Assembly (NCBI GenBank): GCA_014529385.2
Contig: CM043961.1
Coordinates: 17,898,478-17,962,477, forward strand
Reading direction: 5' to 3'
Source: Adiantum capillus-veneris
Lineage: Eukaryota; Streptophyta; Polypodiopsida; Polypodiales; Pteridaceae
Length of the DNA stretch: 64,000 nucleotides
Positions 22,145 through 34,600 of this stretch are shown in pieces. Under the pieces are notes generated by a model. That model ran no database searches, had not been told where the DNA came from, and saw nothing but the letters and a program-made list of their open reading frames with translations. The position numbers were made by a program, and so were the translations under genes. Position 1 is the first letter of the stretch, and every line of letters begins with the position of its first letter.

Positions 22145-23960
22145 CAAATGTGCTACAAGGTTGTCATGGTCTAAGCGCCTCCTAGAGTGTAATATGTTAG
22201 TGAAAAACTGTGACAATTTGGTCAAGATGATGATGGAGGACGGAATGGGGGGCTGACCTCGCACATCGTATAAAGATGCCGCATACTCATGCCAAGTCTT
22301 AGGTGATGTGATCGGGGTGGGTGATTGTCTTTGTTGGAACCTTTTCAAAGCCATCTTATTGTCTTGACTCAAGAATAGCTCACAGTTCTCTGCCTCAAGC
22401 TTGGCAAGGTAATCTCGCTACATCTTTTGTACAAGCTCTTGAAAGAGCTTGCTTGCTTGTTTATGCGTCTTTATTCAAGAGTGACTTCAGAACCTCTTTG
22501 CAGCTGAGCACAAGTCTCTTGACACTCATCATGGTACCAACTAATTTGTGGGACACATCTCCTCAAGGGCTTGGAAGTAGACTATAGTGTGTAGCAAACC
22601 ATATGTTGCAAAATCTCGTAGCACTCGCCAAGTCTCATGTGTAAAGTGAAATTTAGGATAAGAGGGGCCAGGCGAAGACACAATTGTGTCTCATTCGTAC
22701 ATACTACAATAAAGCACCCAATTAGTCAGTCAGAGATTGTAATATTATGTATATCAGGTATAAGTATAGGCAAACCCATCAAGCAGTCCATAGTACTAGC
22801 ACCTCTTGCTGTGTAACATGTAAATGAATCAGGTCCTGGCCACTGTGACATAGGCAGCCCATCCGCAACAATCTCTTGATACATATGCTTCTTCATATTA
22901 TACATTGCTAATTGCATTGTACCCGTGAGAAGTGAGTTATCTCCCATGTTGGAGAAATGGTTGATATCCTCATACAATGGTATCTCACCTTGTGATGCAT
23001 ACTAGAATAAGAGGAAGCATAGTAACATACCAAAATGTAAATGTCTCGGGGTCTCTCTGTGCGAATTCTAATCCACTTATATCGCGTCTCACCGTCTTTG
23101 TGCATGACTCCAGACCATATCATGGAGCTTATCTCTAAATAATGCAGACACCCCTCCCGAGCTACCTGGTGTACGTGGTTCGGGGCTGTAAAAACTCTTG
23201 GAAGGCGTCTCGAAGGCGGGCCCCAATTCATTGATGGGTTTTCCTGTAAAAAGAACTGTCCCTATCTTGGAATTTATCCTCAAAATATCCCGCATCAAGA
23301 CTTGGAGAGCCATTACAATTCCCCAGTGTCATTTTCAGAGTCCAATGGGCTGCACACAGTCATGTTGACCGATGTTCTGTAAAAATCACCGTCCCATCAC
23401 TATAAAAAGCCCATTTTCCTTGTTGTCGTGCCTTCTATACCTTTAGCCTATGTATCCTTCCTTCGCGCTACTTCTATGGGTGTAAGATCCTCGTTCAAAT
23501 AAATTTTGGCCCCCTTAAGAGTGCTTCTATTGGATAAGAAGCTCCCCTTTTTCTCCATGGCCAGGAACTTCAAATTAAGGTACATGCTTTGGTGGTATCC
23601 TTGCCCGCCCTCCATGCATCCCCAATCCTAAGTTCTAAAATTCCCATCTTATTGCCGAGTTTCTTTGCATCTTCTTTGGAAGTGTTTTTCTACACCCAAG
23701 AGGGTAACTCGTACATGTGATATACGTGCACGTCTCTTAGCTTCCTGTTCAAGGTGGCATTCATGACGTCCACCTATTATCTGGAACACCTCTGTTTTTC
23801 TACACCCAAGAGGGTAACTCGTACATGTGATATACGTGCATGTCTCTTAGCTTCCTGTTCAAGGGTGGCATTCATGACCTCCACCTTATTATCTGGAACA
23901 CCTCTGTGTTGCTTCATGACTTGATTCCATTTTTGCATTCTCTTCACCCTCTGCCTTAGT
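22145..23960 (-). mobile_element. Old LINE remnant: pre-RT linker, endonuclease and ORF1 end
   Basis: The minus strand shows SPTPITSPKTWHEYAASLY (linker, near 22280) and GASTMDCLMGLP (endonuclease, near 22790). It then shows GVSALFRDKL, FETPSKSFYSPEPRTPG near 23180, and an ORF1 C-terminal segment KIYLNEDLTPIEVARR near 23500. Order and spacing match the family at 31452-36736, but identity is low and stops are frequent. It is an old relative or subfamily, immediately downstream of the K+ channel exons. Confidence 0.7.
23690..23915. repeat. Two-copy direct repeat of about 110 bp
   Basis: CTACACCCAAGAGGGTAACTC through CATTCATGACSTCCACC occurs at about 23690-23790 and again at about 23800-23905, nearly identical. 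It is a recent local duplication within LINE ORF1-derived sequence. Confidence 0.85.
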
Positions 23961-24678
23961 TTGTGGCGATCACGACAAAACTTTTGATCAACTTCAATTG
24001 CTTTATTTCATTTTTTCATTCGAGCGTCATTGCATTTCCTTCCCAATGTCGCCATACATTACAATCTTAACAGCCTCCAATTCAAAATCCTTACTTGGGC
24101 TTGCATCTTTGCTTTCAATGTGGCATACATTTCACCCCCCATCATTCATACATTGCACTCTTTTGGCATAGAGTCTCTCCGTTCAAAATGTGTATATCTA
24201 CATAAGGACAAAATGCATATCTTCATCTCATTGGGCTATCTTTCAAAGCCGTCAAGAACCCAAGGAATGGTCCCATCCCTCATTTTTTGACGATATGCAT
24301 TAGATGCTTTTGGAGAAGTATGAAAGGTAGGGTACTTGAATTACTACAGAACTATTCACACCCTCCCAACAAGGGCATTGTCATAGCAGGGAAAGTTCCA
24401 TCATTGCATACCCTTTGTATGCACCTGATTACAGATGCAACTCGAACCATTCAATCAACAAAATGTGAAGACGAGTTTAAATCACCCTGCAAAGTGCTAC
24501 TACCATCATACAAATGAAATGTGAGCTGAATACTTTGCTACATTGTAGCGAAATGTCTGAACAAAGATTAAAAACTTAAAATAGATCAGTTGGATTCGGT
24601 CCATCTAATACTAAAACAAAACGTCCCATCACACCTCTAACAACCACTCCTACACTTTCAAATAGTGAAATCACAAAC
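23960..24678. other. Non-coding stretch 3' of the last visible channel exon
   Basis: No exon, repeat or domain is recognised. It starts at the donor site that follows the last visible ankyrin exon, so it is probably intron. A continuation of the ankyrin repeat (a GNTPLDEA-type segment) was looked for on the minus strand and not found. Confidence 0.5.
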
Positions 24679-24973
24679 CTGTCTTTAGCATACAGATCTG
24701 CTCCATGCTCCAGCAACACCCGAACCATCATTACCAAGCCCTCTGAAGTGGCAATATGAAGGGCAGTTCGATCATTGTGGTCTCGGCCGTTAGGATTGAT
24801 GCCGTTCTCCAACAGGCTCCTCACTAGTTCCAAGTTACCAGTGAGGACTGCATTGCGCAAGTGGGCTCCTGCATTTCTCTCCGTTAAACTTGCTCCTGCT
24901 GAGCGGAGAATCTTTATGACTTGATTATGGCATCCCTTCACTGCTTCAATCAATGGTGTGTTGCCAAATTTAT
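24679..24973 (-). CDS. Channel exon: ankyrin repeats 3-5 (last visible exon)
   Basis: 295 bp. The acceptor is CCTACAG|ATAAATT (completing Asp from phase 1) and the donor GACAG|GTTTGTG (phase 2). It encodes FGNTPLIEAVKGCHNQV, RNAVLTGNLELVRSLLENGI and TALHIATSEGLVMMVRVLLE, ending AKDR at the split Arg codon. A further exon is therefore expected. Confidence 0.85.
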
Positions 24974-27477
24974 CTGTAGGATGACATGTTCTTATCTTTT
25001 ATTATGAATTAAACAAGCACGATTATTGCCAAAATAAAATAGGAATTCCATGATCAATCAAAAGAAGAGTAATCACCTTCAACTTCTACTTCTGCACCTT
25101 CTTGCACCAAGAAGCGCACGATATCCTCGTGCCCTTTGACTGATGCCAAATGCTGATGACAGCAGAGAAACAGGAGGGTCAAAAAGAGGACATCGCATGG
25201 AATTGTCTACAGAAATTGGATACTTTTGCATAAAAGATGAAGTGTGCTCAACATTTGAAAATCAGACAACATCAAAGCATTGGGAAATACCAAAGGAGTC
25301 CTTCCGTCGTAATCGGCTCTCTTTGGGTCAGCGCCAGATTTTATGAGCGACTTCAAATGGGAAGTTTTCCCATGGTAGGCAGCATTGTTCACCTTTAAGG
25401 AAAGCTCCACTTCTTGCTCTGCAATCAAAAAACTGATGTCGGTCTCCAGCTGCCTCAGCCTTGTATCTTCCTTTCCAAACTGCACCAAAAGAACCAATTA
25501 CTAGCCTTACCACCTTCAGCTGAGTACAACAAATGACATTTTCATATGGTCTTCCAATAGAGAGCGTTGCATGACAGACTACCTGCTATAAACACTAAGT
25601 TTCATGTGCACCATCTTATATTCCCAAACAGATCATTTACATGCTAAATGCAGCCTCGAGGGCAATGGGTCTATTAAGTCCTCCATATGTTTTGCACCCA
25701 AGAGCCTTTTCAAAAGACCACTTATGTACATGCACTGCTGCGTAAAGTTATCTAATCACAAGCCCCCTCCACCCCTAAGCATGTAGTCCAGAAATCATTT
25801 TTTATATATGAAAATCCCTAACAATCATTCCCATAATATAAAACACTTTTTGGAATACAAATCATACCTTCAAGAGATTGTTCAAAACCTGGCGCCCATC
25901 TGTAAAATAGATGCGCATTATATTGAAGAGTGCCTGCTTATCAAGTCGTAGAACTTTGCAGAGGTCAACCACACGAATTGTATAAGGCTGGGGAATGCTG
26001 CATAAGACTGCTACGGCACCAAATATGCTCTCTGCTTCCAAGTTTGAAATTACCTCTTCAGTCCCATCGAGATTGATGAATACTTCAACCTGTCAAAAAG
26101 GCATCCTTCATCCAATCAGCAAAGCACTCATAGATGTATCTGACCTCTTATAATACTTGTACCACAAAGAGAAGGAAACGAGCCTCCATTGCATTAGGAG
26201 TACTTGTGCTCAGGTAATGTTGTGAATGAAACTAGGACCCAAAGATACATCATGTGTACTTTCAATGAAGATTTAACTTACAATTAGAGAGATAACTAGT
26301 GAGACACAGGAAAAGAGGACTTCGTGGTTGAAAAAGTGAGGGAACTCAATAACGAAAATTACAAAAGATAAACATATATTCTAACCAGTGCTCCATACAC
26401 CACTATGTAGATCTGATCAACTGCATTTCCTTGCTCCATTATAACCTCTCCTGGTAAGAAATACTCTTCATGCACCCTCATGCCCTGCCCATTCAGAGAA
26501 GGGTTACCAGAAAGCATCATTGAAAATCACCCAAATAAAGAGTTTTTTGGATGCTTACAATCTGATTGATAAATTCGGTCGAGCAGTTATTGAAAAGACC
26601 AACTCCTTCAACTGTGGTCATGTACAGTGATTGAGCAACCTGATGTCAAATATATGCATATAATCTCAGCAAAGAAACATAAATCTGATGGCATCCTCAA
26701 AACACACAATTAAATAGGAATAAATTTCTATTTGAGAACAAGGGGAAAACTAAAAACAATTATCATACAACCCATTAGAATACATCCATCCACATGTGGT
26801 GCCCTGTAGGACTGTTTTCATGAGAAGAGGACCCACTAAAGTAACTAGCACGCATGCATGGTAGTGTTTGTAAGAAATTCAAATACTTTGTTTCTTCATC
26901 ATGGCCAAGCAACAAACAAATAGAAAAGGAGGCTGTAGTCCTGGTTGAATAGGATGAAAACTGGAATAATCATCTTCCAAACTCACAGACCCACTAAGTT
27001 CGGTAGTATCAAATTTTACTTTGCAACAAGAAAAAAAGCACAGGGATTTCATGCTACCTCTGTTCTCCATATTGAGTGTCATGGAAACACTCAGGACGAC
27101 GAACAAAAGTTTTGACATTTCAGGAACAAAATACTGAGGAAGACATGCAACAAAACAAAAAGGAAAGTGACTCACTCAAACCTTTGAGCGAATTGATAAT
27201 GGTAGATCTTGCACAACACCATCTTCAACAAACTGAGACTCGTATTGAAGCCGCAAATGGTTCTTCAGCTGGGAGCGTATGTCCCTGTCCAGCCTATTTC
27301 TGTTCATGTACTTTATCAATGCTGTCATTTTATCACGAAACTTCTCTGTGTTTGATCCTTTGACAATTAATGCTGTCATGTTACCGATAAGGTAGGCTCC
27401 CAAGATCATGTCAAATGACACAAAAATCATAACAAAAACCATTTCTCTTGAGTTCACCGCATGAATATCCCCATACC
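24679..27477 (-). CDS. SKOR/GORK-like outward-rectifying K+ channel, central and C-terminal exons (partial)
   Basis: Seven minus-strand exons (27182-27477, 26559-26639, 26386-26484, 25868-26089, 25291-25479, 25077-25152, 24679-24973) have GT-AG borders and add up to about 419 codons without a stop. They encode, in order, the GYGD selectivity filter and S6 (SFDMILGAYLIGNMTALIV), the C-linker, the cyclic-nucleotide-binding domain (FLPGEVIMEQG, PQPYTIRV) and about five ankyrin repeats (ADYDGRTPLHL, DKFGNTPLIEA, DRTALHIATSEG). Ankyrin repeats and the DIHAVN sequence fit plant Shaker channels of the SKOR/GORK group, which release K+ across the plasma membrane. The S1-S5 exons and the C-terminal end are absent from the window. 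The gene is probably real with very long introns; a displaced fragment is the alternative. Confidence 0.85.
25077..25152 (-). CDS. Channel exon: second ankyrin repeat
   Basis: 76 bp, starting in phase 0 and ending in phase 1. The acceptor is CATCAG|CATTTGG and the donor TTGAAG|GTGATT. It encodes HLASVKGHEDIVRFLVQEGA, completing the HLAA-type helix pair. Confidence 0.85.
25291..25479 (-). CDS. Channel exon: linker and first ankyrin repeat
   Basis: 189 bp, 63 codons in phase 0. The acceptor is GGTGCAG|TTTGG and the donor CCTTTG|GTATTT. It encodes RLRQLETDISFLIAEQEVEL and the first ankyrin unit ending DYDGRTPL. Confidence 0.85.
25868..26089 (-). CDS. Channel exon: rest of cyclic-nucleotide-binding domain
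   Basis: 222 bp, 74 codons in phase 0. The acceptor is TGACAG|GTTGAAG and the donor TGAAG|GTATG. It encodes the phosphate-binding cassette region and IRVVDLCKVLRLDKQ. The usual FGE(I/L) of the cassette reads FGAV here, so nucleotide binding may be weak or absent; the family is not thought to depend strongly on it. Confidence 0.85.
26386..26484 (-). CDS. Channel exon: start of cyclic-nucleotide-binding domain
   Basis: 99 bp, 33 codons in phase 0. The acceptor is GGGCAG|GGCATG and the donor CACTG|GTTAG. It encodes HEEYFLPGEVIMEQGNAVDQ and IYIVVYGAL, the first beta strands of the domain. Confidence 0.85.
26559..26639 (-). CDS. Channel exon: C-linker end
   Basis: 81 bp, 27 codons in phase 0. 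The acceptor is ATCAG|GTTGCTC and the donor CAGATT|GTAAGC. It encodes VAQSLYMTTVEGVGLFNNCS and TEFINQI, matching the helix before the nucleotide-binding domain. Confidence 0.85.
27182..27477 (-). CDS. Channel exon: selectivity filter, S6, C-linker
   Basis: 296 bp. The acceptor TTCCAG precedes GGTATGGGG, so the first Gly codon of the filter is split across a phase-1 intron. It encodes GYGDIHAVNSREM, S6 and the C-linker up to LPLSIRSK. The donor is AAAG|GTTTGAG, phase 0. Confidence 0.85.
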
Positions 27478-27915
27478 CTGGAAATTTATTAAGTTTTCTG
27501 TGTCTCTTCTTCCCTCCCTCCCTCTTTCCCTCCCTCATGCATACCCAGGCAAACAGAAATTTAGCTTGAAACCACTCCCCACATTATTATGGCCCAATAT
27601 TGTTACCCTGTGAGCAACAAGAAATGCAAGAAGAACCATATCTTCTAAAACAAAGGGAAACCATTGTGAGGTTCTTGCAACAAGAAGTTTTGATAGCGGT
27701 CCACACTGGACCTGCATTGGATCTATCTATCTAGTCATCACATCTAGGCTGCACTGCGGATGTCTTTGATGAGCTAGAATCACCTCATTGGTGAGCTCTT
27801 TTGAGATAGAATGTTGTAGCCATTCTTCTCATGGATGTATTTAGGCTGAATACCATCACCCACAATACCCATGACTATGCTAAAGACATATGTAATCATA
27901 AGACTTCGTTCACAA
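27478..27915. other. Intron sequence 5' of the filter exon
   Basis: About 440 bp with no exon recognised on the minus strand; a pore-helix TMTTV-type segment was looked for and not found. LTR-derived DNA starts near 27916, so the intron continues into transposon sequence. Confidence 0.55.
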
Positions 27916-29795
27916 TTGTAACCAACACGCCACTAGTGAGGCGGTGAATCAAGAACAGACACACAATAAATTGGAAAATTGATAACATTTGAACTTGAAA
28001 TAGAACTCGAGACAAGACACGGTAGAGCGGATTTCTCTACCTAGAACGGTACTTCTTTTTATATTAATAAAAGTTTCAGAGTACAACTGCCAAGGCTTCT
28101 CTCTGCAATTGTGCAATTATGCATTGATCTCCTAGAGAGGACCCCCAAAGCTCATATTTAATGCACGTGGCCAAAAGCAAGACCTCCTAAAAATAGCGAG
28201 CCTAAAAGATTTGCCGACAAAAAGTTGGGCGCCTCAAAAGCTCCAAAGTCAAATGCTTCCATAAATTGGGCGGAAAAAGCAAAACAGTCTATTATCCAAT
28301 TGAGATATCAGACATGAATCGTGATCACTATGACTTATTTATCTATCACATCGATGTCTAGATAAACTATATCTCATCAAATTCATCACTTGTTCCACCT
28401 CACTGGTGAATCGAGATAAAATGTTGCATACATTTCATCTCACATACTCAAATAAACACACATTTCCAAGAGTACATCAATCAATTAGTTCTAAGAAATT
28501 TCAACCAAAATATTCACATATCATGGTAAACAATCTATGTTCATATCATAACACTCACTAGGCAGAGTATTCTCAGCATATCAACATCACCAAAATGTCA
28601 AAAAAAATCGCTTGACTCTATCCATCAATGGAAATGTGTCACAAAGGAGTGGAGTGGCTCCTTTTGTGTAGCACACACTTCACCAGATTCAACCCACTAA
28701 ATCAACGTGCACTTTTGGAATAGTCGCAGCTAAACCAAAAGCCTTAAGGTAAATCTCTAGTATATGATCCACTTCACATTAAGAGCAAATAGTTCTTGAA
28801 CTTGACCAAGTATTTCCAGACCAGCTTTCCCTTCATTTTCCTTTCCTTGTGCGCTAGGACTTGCTAAGGTATAAGAATCTTCTCAGTTTTTTCTACCTGT
28901 GGTTGCTCATATGGCTCCTTATCCTCTAGCACCTCACCCTTGAAAGGTCAAAGTAGACTCACATGAAAAGCATTGTAAATCTTCCAAGTATCTAGAAACT
29001 TCAGTCATAAGGATACATCGTTGATCTTTTTTGAAATTTGGAAGGGCCCATAGTATTGTATACTTGAATTTGGAAAAATCTTCTCTTTACCCTTCTTCTT
29101 TCTAAGGCATGCCTTCTCAAACCTAAGAAGCACCCAATCATCTTCCTTCAATTGCAAGTTATGTGATGTTTATTTCCTACTCTATTATGCATTCTTGAGA
29201 GTTCTGAAACGCATCCTTAACCTTGGCCAAAGTAGTGGCTAGATCGTCCACAAAGTTACTTGCTTGGAAAATCTTATCCTTGATGCACACAATAGGCAGA
29301 ACCTTCTTGCCACCCTCGACAATCTCAAATGGTGCCTTCCCTGCCAAAGTGTGAATAGTGTTGTTGAAAGGAACTCCACCAATGGTAAATAATTCTCCCA
29401 CTGAGACTTATATTCAGATATATAACAATTTAACAAGTTGAGATTTGAGAGCCAGTGAGTTGGTAATCTTCGAGTGCCCATCGGTCTTCTACGATGAAGA
29501 GAATTTGTGTAAAGTACCTGCATTGTCACAAACTACTCTTCAGAAAAAACTCGTGAAAATGGGGTCTCTATCTAACACAATAGATTTAGGCATCCCATGT
29601 AAGCAAAAGATGTGTGAGACAAGCAGCTTTGCCAATGGCTTTCACTGTCTTCTTTCACCAGAATGAAGTGAGCTTGCGTGCTGAATCTACCGACAATAGT
29701 CCAAATGCCATCATGCCCACCCTGAGCCTTGAGAAGATAAAAAATAAAACATTTAACCAAAGGGCACCACGTGCCAACTAAAAAGAACAAACTGG
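27916..29795 (-). mobile_element. Ty3/gypsy relic: LTR, chromodomain and integrase part
   Basis: A diverged LTR begins TGTAACCAACACGCC (27916) and carries a degraded TACTTCTTTTTATATT block near 28048. Beyond it the minus strand encodes chromodomain-like and integrase C-terminal sequence (APFEIVEGGKKVLP at 29177-29401) and part of the integrase core near 29572-29790. It closely parallels 54790-56317. It is a broken fossil with many breaks and lies in the probable intron of the K+ channel gene. Confidence 0.7.
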
Positions 29796-31451
29796 AACAT
29801 ACTTTAACACTTCAACACCCCAACTGAAAATGAAAGAGAGAGATTCTACACAATAGACACGGAGTGGCAGAGTTCCACTCCTAGATGCTATGGCTCCAAA
29901 ACCCTAGCACCCCTTTCTTTTATATTGAACTTCACAAAGTAAAAGTGTTGGGAGAAGCACTTTCTTAATCCTGAAACTGCCCAAACGAGAGAAGCCTCCC
30001 CCAAGGCTCATATTTAAAGGCCCCTAGCTTGAAAAGCATTAGATACAAAAAGTTGGCGCCCAAATGTAGCTTGCACATTGTGTAGGCTCTGCCACGTCTG
30101 TAGCCCGGAAATTGTGACACAATTTACTGATGGCCGTCCACTTTTCCACATCACCACTTGTGATCTTTTATGGTTTTCCCTTCCTTCAATGAGTTGCCAC
30201 GACATCACTTTTGTGACATACCCCTCTTAAAGGAAGAGCAATTGCCTGCGATTACACCTGGAAAATTCAATCCAATTCTTTAGCAGACATTGCCTTCATG
30301 CATACATGCCAATGGCCATCATCACCACACACCACATTTCGTAGCATGCAAGAATCAACATTGACCCAGTAGTCAACTACTGCTCAAATGCCGCAATATG
30401 TAAAGGTCCCTAAGCAAAAGGTTCCCAAATTCGAGGCAACGTATACAACGGCGCAACTACCTCCACAAATTGTTTGATTCCTGTAGTAAGAGCACAAGCC
30501 CAAGAAGCTTCTCACATCATGTACATGCCACAATGTAGGCCAATTTCAAATAGCCTTTCGTTGGATACATGCTAAAACCTTAACGAAACAATGTATCCCA
30601 AGAAGTGTATCTCTACCAAAAAGAACTCTCTTCTTTCCATTTATCACAAATATGTGTTCTCGTAGTGCTCTAAACACTCTTGTCGGAAGTTCTGTATGTT
30701 TTTCCTCAGAATTGGGGAAAACAATAATGTCATCAAAGAATGTGGTCACTACTATCTATGATCTCTAAAAACCTTGTCTATCATCTTGTTGAACATTGCA
30801 GGAATATGTGTGTGGCCCGGGGTGCTTGATACTTTGTAGTGCTTGCAATCAGCATTTAAGAAGGCTTTTCTCTTAGCGAAGCTCAACTCCTACTTGCGGG
30901 CCCCATCCCTTAGCGGCCTTGCACTCACACCAAGATTGCTTTTTCCCACCTCACATCGATTGGCCCGTCGCTATGTGCAAGGTCCGCTCTCGATGAATGG
31001 AAAAGTGGAACGAGGGGAGGTTGGACAAGCTCTTCTTTTCTAGTTTACCTGCCAATCTTCAAAAACACAGATTATAGATATCGCCACACCCAAGAGCTCT
31101 TGGGTTACATGCAATCTCAAACAAGGAAAAAAGAAATTTGTGGTTTTTTTATGGCTCAATGGCTCTTAAGACAGAGAGATGAAGACATGAGTGCATCCGA
31201 TGCCCAATGGACTAAGAAAGGAAGTGACTAATAAGTCTGGGGCAGGGACACAAAGCTTCTTTGAGACAAAAATCTGAGAGAGGTTCTTTAGGTTTTTTTC
31301 TAGAGTGATGATGCCGAGTGACGAACATTGCCAAAGAGCTCTGATACCAATGTAATGTGCATCGGAAGTGATTGATGGTGAATTCTCACGATGAGTGCCC
31401 AATGCGTACTCATGGGTACTTTAACTTCATGAGAGAGTTCCTTTTACGCCA
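29796..31451 (-). mobile_element. LTR-element fragments: LTR, RT piece, primer-binding site, LTR start
   Basis: An LTR in minus orientation ends ACTTTTGTGACA near 30216 and is followed by TACCCCTCTT, the complement of a polypurine tract. The minus strand near 30546-30790 encodes a gypsy RT active-site region (FFDDIIVFPNSEEKH). GCTCTGATACCAATG near 31338 is the complement of an initiator-tRNA primer-binding site, followed by an LTR start at about 31351 cut off by the LINE at 31452. These are pieces of at least two broken elements. Confidence 0.65.
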
Positions 31452-31642
31452 TGAGAAAATGAAATGAAATGAAATGTTATATTAACGTCTCAAAAGGCCA
31501 GAATGACCTATGAGACCAAACTGATACAAAAGTGGTGAATCTGTTACAATGTCTAGGTACCTTAGTACTGAAGTACTAAGTGTGAAAAGTGTGAAATTTA
31601 AATGTGAAACTAAATACAAAGTATTAAATAAACTTCTTAGGA

Positions 31643-34600
31643 TCATTCTGGGTGTCTAGCTAGAATGCTTCTAATCCTTTGTTGTAGTCTCCTCCGGTGA
31701 AGTGTGCTTTTGCATCTTGGTCGTGGTCGTCTCGATTTCCTAAGCTCAATTTCTCTGTCAATTAGGGTGCCTTTGGTATGAATGTGGGTACTCCTTTGTG
31801 TTGGCTGTTGGCCTCTTGCTTCCCCTTCCACTCCTGCTTCTCTCGATCCGAAGAAGTCTGTGATCTGCCTCTGAGGCTGTAGTGCTCTTTGTCTTCTCAT
31901 TAGATTATCCCTGTGCCGATGTAGTTCCAGTAGGTACAAGCCTAAGCATCTTTGATCTTGGTATTGCATGATTCTATCTAGAGGTCCAAAGCCTTCTTTA
32001 AAGAGGCAGTGAAAACGCCCACGTATCTCGTAGTATACTATGCAGTGGCATATATAGTGTAATTCTCTCTCCGGTTCCATTCCGCATAACTTGAAAATTC
32101 TGCTCTCAGGTGGGATTCCCCTAAATCTGCCAAATTCAATTTCCAACTGGTGTGAGGATGTACGAATCTGACCAATAGCACATCTCACCCCATGAGACAA
32201 GTGGGTATCCATGTAACTCGGGCAAATCACAAATCCATCTTCAGATAGTTGTAGGAAGTTTTCTTTGTAGTTGGCCATCTTCGTGCCCAATTCTTGTGTA
32301 GGGTCTACCCATGTCCTCTTAGTATCCAACTGTATAAGATCCTGTCGGATGATTTTATTAATCTCCTTTCGTGTAATTGCTAATGATGGAGCCTCAAGAG
32401 AGTATTGGAAGGGGGGCAATCTTTCCATACTGAACCCGTGTCTCTGAAACCACGAGGACAGTTGCGCATACCAGCATGATGTATCCCCTTTCATTGCCAA
32501 TTGTCGAGAGGATTCGAGGGCCAGTCTAGTATATCGGCCATTATTTGTATCCCACAAACCATGTATAAAGGACACTGATCTGGTAAGAGCTTCAATTTCT
32601 ATCGGAGGGGCTGCTAGTTCCGCTCGGGTAATCGCGTGTGGTACGGAGGCCTTGGCTCTAATCATTCGGGAAATCATAGATACCAAAGGTCTCTCCATTG
32701 ACTTCCAATTATCCTGATCCACAGATGGTCCCCAAATCTGGACCCCATAAAGCATAGCCGAAGCCACCACAGTATCAAAGAGCCAAAGTTTTGTTCGTGG
32801 TTCCTGAAACTGCACTTGTGAACACATCCTCTCCAACCCTCCCAGGGCTGCAGAGGCTCTGGATAATCTAGCATCCACTGCTTTCTTAAGAGTAAACTTC
32901 GGTCCTGCAAATACCACCCCAAGGTATGTGTATGCATCTGTGTACTCTACTGTATCCTGGCCATATGCAAATGTAGGTGCCGATCTCCTAACCCATTGTG
33001 GTGTGGTGTTAAACACCATAAGTTTGGTTTTACCCAAGTTTACTGACAGTCCACTGTCCTCTGCGAATTTATGTAAAGCATCTAGCTGCCTCTGCATTCC
33101 ATCTGGTGATTCTGCTATCAATACAATATCATCTGCATACAGTAGCAGCAAGATCCATGACCCTACAAGTTGAGCACCTCTGTCACCTTCTCTATCAATG
33201 TAATCTGATACCTCATCTATGTACATACCAAATAAAGTTGGGGACAGTGGGCATCCTTGCTTTACTCCAACGGTGGAGTGAACAATGTCGGAATCCCCCT
33301 TCTGGAGTACGTACATAACCAGTTACTGATCCGTATAAGGCCATGATCCCCCAAATAATCTCTTTGGGGACCCCTAACTCTTGCATCCTGCGCATCAATC
33401 TGGCCCTTGGTACTGTATCAAAAGCTTTCCGAAAATCCACAAAGCAACAATACATTCTTCTCCCATTTGCTCTTCCTTCTTCAAAAATGGCTCTGAGCGT
33501 AAGAATATGATCTAAAGTGGAATAACCCCTTCTGAATCCAGCTTGTCCCGTTGCCCTTATGCCCTGATTCTCTGCCCATCTACTCAATTTTTGTTCAAGA
33601 ATGGATGCGTACAGTCGGGTCAAAGTGTGACCTACCATAATGGTATAGTAGTTCCCGCGTATCATAGGATCCCCTGACTTGAAAATAGGTACGATAGTAG
33701 ATAATTTCCAAGATTCAGGGAATCCTTCACACATGACCCGATTAAACAGACGAGCAAGGACTTCTGAAAGTAGATCCCTGGCATGGATCAGATGTTCTGC
33801 TACTAAACCATCATGATCATATTCTCTTCTTGTCTTCATCTTATCAATGGCTTTTTCCACCATTTCCGTAGTAAAGAAAGTACTAGTAGCAGGGCATGGC
33901 TCTAGTGGATCTGGTAATGGAGGCTGTCCAGATACCATATATAATGATGTTACATATTGACCCCATATCTCAGGAGAAGTAATCGTCGGAGGCGGTGAGT
34001 GCTCGTGAAATAAGCGCCATGCCTCATGTGAGTCCTGACTCAAGAAGAGTTGATATAAATCCTTCTCCAGTTTGGCTAAAAATGCCCTTTTCTTGCGACG
34101 TACAATACGCCGAAGAGCAATCCGAGACTGCTTATATGTGATGATCCCAAGTGTAAGCTCTTTCTGGACCTGGGTTCTCGTCTCTCTGCATTCCTCGTCA
34201 TACCAGTTGTTTTGAGGCATGTTCCCAGCTCCTCTCTTCTGATCAGGTTGAGTATGTGGGTATGCCTCTTGTGCTGCTCCATGTAGTATCTCTGTTAATT
34301 GAGAAGTAATCTCCTCTACAGTATATACTGGCTCGGCTGTCCACATCCTATTATAGATCTTTTCCACATAGACTGAATCAGTTTCTGGCGTGAAAATATA
34401 TCTTGTGTGTGTCTTCTTCCTTTGTACTTGAGAGGCATTGTATTGGAAGGAGATTGATAAGGTCAATAGAGCATGATTCACTGCAATCCCAACTGGTCTG
34501 GGTCCCACCTTAAATTCCTTGATACTAGAAATAAAGCTTGGTGAAGTCATGACATAATCCACTGTACTGGCCCCATGCCTGTGCGGGAAGCATGTGAATC

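Noticed and set aside
24030-24517. Two plus-strand frames of 76-86 codons near the channel gene
   Set aside because: No recognisable motif; they lie in probable intron or LINE-derived sequence.
27176-27538. Reading the filter exon as extending upstream to 27538
   Set aside because: The sequence before GYGD is Lys/Arg/Gly-rich low complexity, and a good acceptor TTCCAG lies exactly before the filter codons.
28320-28760. Possible small gene between gypsy LTR and chromodomain relic
   Set aside because: AT-rich with no sustained frame; best explained as the 3' untranslated part of the gypsy relic.
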